Shown here: in pieces, positions 5,324 through 6,094 of the stretch
Layout: every line of letters starts with the position of its first letter
Position numbering within the stretch: position 1 is the stretch's first letter
Position numbers and translations under genes: made by a program
Origin: JBGPIK01 sp041484845
Lineage (GTDB): Bacteria > Desulfobacterota > Binatia > UBA9968
Direction: 5' to 3'
Assembly (NCBI GenBank): GCA_041484845.1
Contig: JBGPIK010000408.1
Span: forward strand, 1-6,094
Length of the DNA: 6,094 bases
Notes under the pieces: generated by a model
Told to the model about the DNA's origin: nothing
What the model saw: the letters and a program-made list of their open reading frames with translations, nothing else
The model's database searches: none

Positions 5324-6094
5324 ATGAGCGAAGCTGAATGGAAAGCCGAAGGGCAAGACAACAAAGGTTCTCAAGTCGAGATCCCCGACGTTATACCGCT
5401 TTTACCGATTCGCGATATTGTTATTTATCCTTACATGATGTTGCCGCTCTTCGTCGGGCGGGACGTGTCGATCCGCGCGGTTGAAGAATCCCTTTCACGC
5501 GATCGCTTGATCTTTCTCGTTGCGCAGAAGAATTCCGCCGAAGAAAATCCAAGTCCGTCAGATATCCACCGGGTGGGAACGATAGCGTCCATCATGCGCA
5601 TGCTTAAACTTGCGGATGGTCGAGTGAAAATTCTCGTTCAAGGGCTTTCCAAAGGAGAAGTTGACAGCTTTCTCCGAGAGAGACCTTTCTTCGAAGTCAA
5701 AGTCCGCAAGGTCATCGAGCCCACCTTGCCGGAAGCGCCGATCGAGATTGAAGCATTGATGCGCACCGCCAAAGAAAAAATTGAGCAGATATTGAACCTC
5801 AAAAATCTGCCGCCGGAAATTGTCATGGTGACGGACAACATCAGCGACCCCGGTGTCCTCGCCGATCTTGTGGCGTCGAACCTGCGGCTTAAAATCGAGG
5901 AGAGTCAGGCGATTCTCGAAATTTTTGACCCCATTGAACGCTTAAAAAAAGTGAACGAACTCCTTTCTCGCGAGCTGGAACTTTCGACCATGCAGGCGCG
6001 GATTCAAAACCAGGCGAAAGAGGAGATGAGCAAGACGCAACGGGATTATTTTCTGCGCGAGCAACTGAAACAGATTCAACAGGAGCTCGGTGAA
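5324..6094 (+). CDS. lon: ATP-dependent protease Lon, N-terminal part (cut by window edge)
   Basis: Lon is a cytoplasmic homohexameric AAA+ serine protease that degrades misfolded proteins and some regulators. The 257 codons present cover the N-terminal substrate-recognition region of a protein normally near 800 aa. A hydrophilic leader (1-20) is followed by IPLLPIRDIVIYPYMMLPLF (24-43), with VGR next, the family's hallmark start. Next comes HRVGTIASIMRMLKLADGRV (82-101) leading into KILVQGLSKG. The helical part before the ATPase domain is marked by the stretch QRDYFLREQLKQIQQELGE at 239-257, conserved across Lon proteins. The ATPase motifs and the Ser/Lys catalytic dyad lie beyond the window, so intactness cannot be judged. 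It is 135 bp after dnaJ on the same strand. Degradation complements the refolding role of the DnaK genes upstream, and lon is commonly heat-inducible, so shared control is plausible but not shown here. Confidence 0.97.
   Translation, partial: MSEAEWKAEGQDNKGSQVEIPDVIPLLPIRDIVIYPYMMLPLFVGRDVSIRAVEESLSRDRLIFLVAQKNSAEENPSPSDIHRVGTIASIMRMLKLADGRVKILVQGLSKGEVDSFLRERPFFEVKVRKVIEPTLPEAPIEIEALMRTAKEKIEQILNLKNLPPEIVMVTDNISDPGVLADLVASNLRLKIEESQAILEIFDPIERLKKVNELLSRELELSTMQARIQNQAKEEMSKTQRDYFLREQLKQIQQELGE

Noticed and set aside
5638..5841. Minus-strand open frame within lon
   Set aside because: It lies opposite the conserved Lon N-terminal domain; no ribosome site or family resemblance.
1..6094. CRISPR arrays, tRNA/rRNA genes, insertion sequences, attachment sites, defence genes
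   Set aside because: No regularly spaced repeats, cloverleaf-like segments, transposase-like frames or terminal repeats were seen by eye; nearly all sequence is accounted for by six conserved housekeeping genes.

Overview
The window is a chromosomal housekeeping locus from a bacterium, built around a protein quality-control cluster. The order is ppdK (5' part, minus strand) and recO (minus) facing away from grpE, dnaK, dnaJ and the 5' part of lon (all plus). Base composition is moderate, and most genes carry recognisable GA-rich Shine-Dalgarno sites. DnaK has the proteobacterial/mitochondrial-style GGM-x-RMP motif and the C-terminal DADFEEVKD tail. This suggests a Gram-negative bacterium of deltaproteobacterial type or a related uncultured lineage. 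That placement is an inference with low confidence, because there is no rRNA or lineage-specific marker here.

Positions 1-433 (minus) hold the N-terminal 144 codons of pyruvate, phosphate dikinase, which run off the left edge. recO (489-1247, minus) lies 55 bp upstream of ppdK and is probably co-transcribed with it. Positions 1248-1401 form a divergent intergenic region. It holds a good sigma70-type promoter for grpE (TTGACA, 17-bp spacer, TAAATT) and no CIRCE operator. grpE (1402-1998) and dnaK (2044-3966) are 45 bp apart with no terminator between them. Between dnaK and dnaJ (4076-5188, TTG start) there are two consecutive hairpins, the second a convincing intrinsic terminator. A 135-bp gap after dnaJ contains an imperfect inverted repeat that overlaps the dnaJ stop codon and a weak possible promoter. 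lon (5324 to the right edge) follows.

The right-hand genes form a functional set. DnaK binds unfolded polypeptides, DnaJ delivers substrates and stimulates its ATPase, GrpE exchanges its nucleotide, and Lon degrades proteins that cannot be rescued. RecO (recombinational repair) and PPDK (pyruvate/phosphoenolpyruvate interconversion) are unrelated neighbours.

I found no mobile element, CRISPR array, RNA gene, defence system or unfamiliar protein family. The points worth a second look are regulatory: the terminator that separates dnaK from dnaJ, the absence of hrcA/CIRCE, the TTG start of dnaJ, lon lying next to the chaperone genes, and a nine-A run near the 3' end of grpE.
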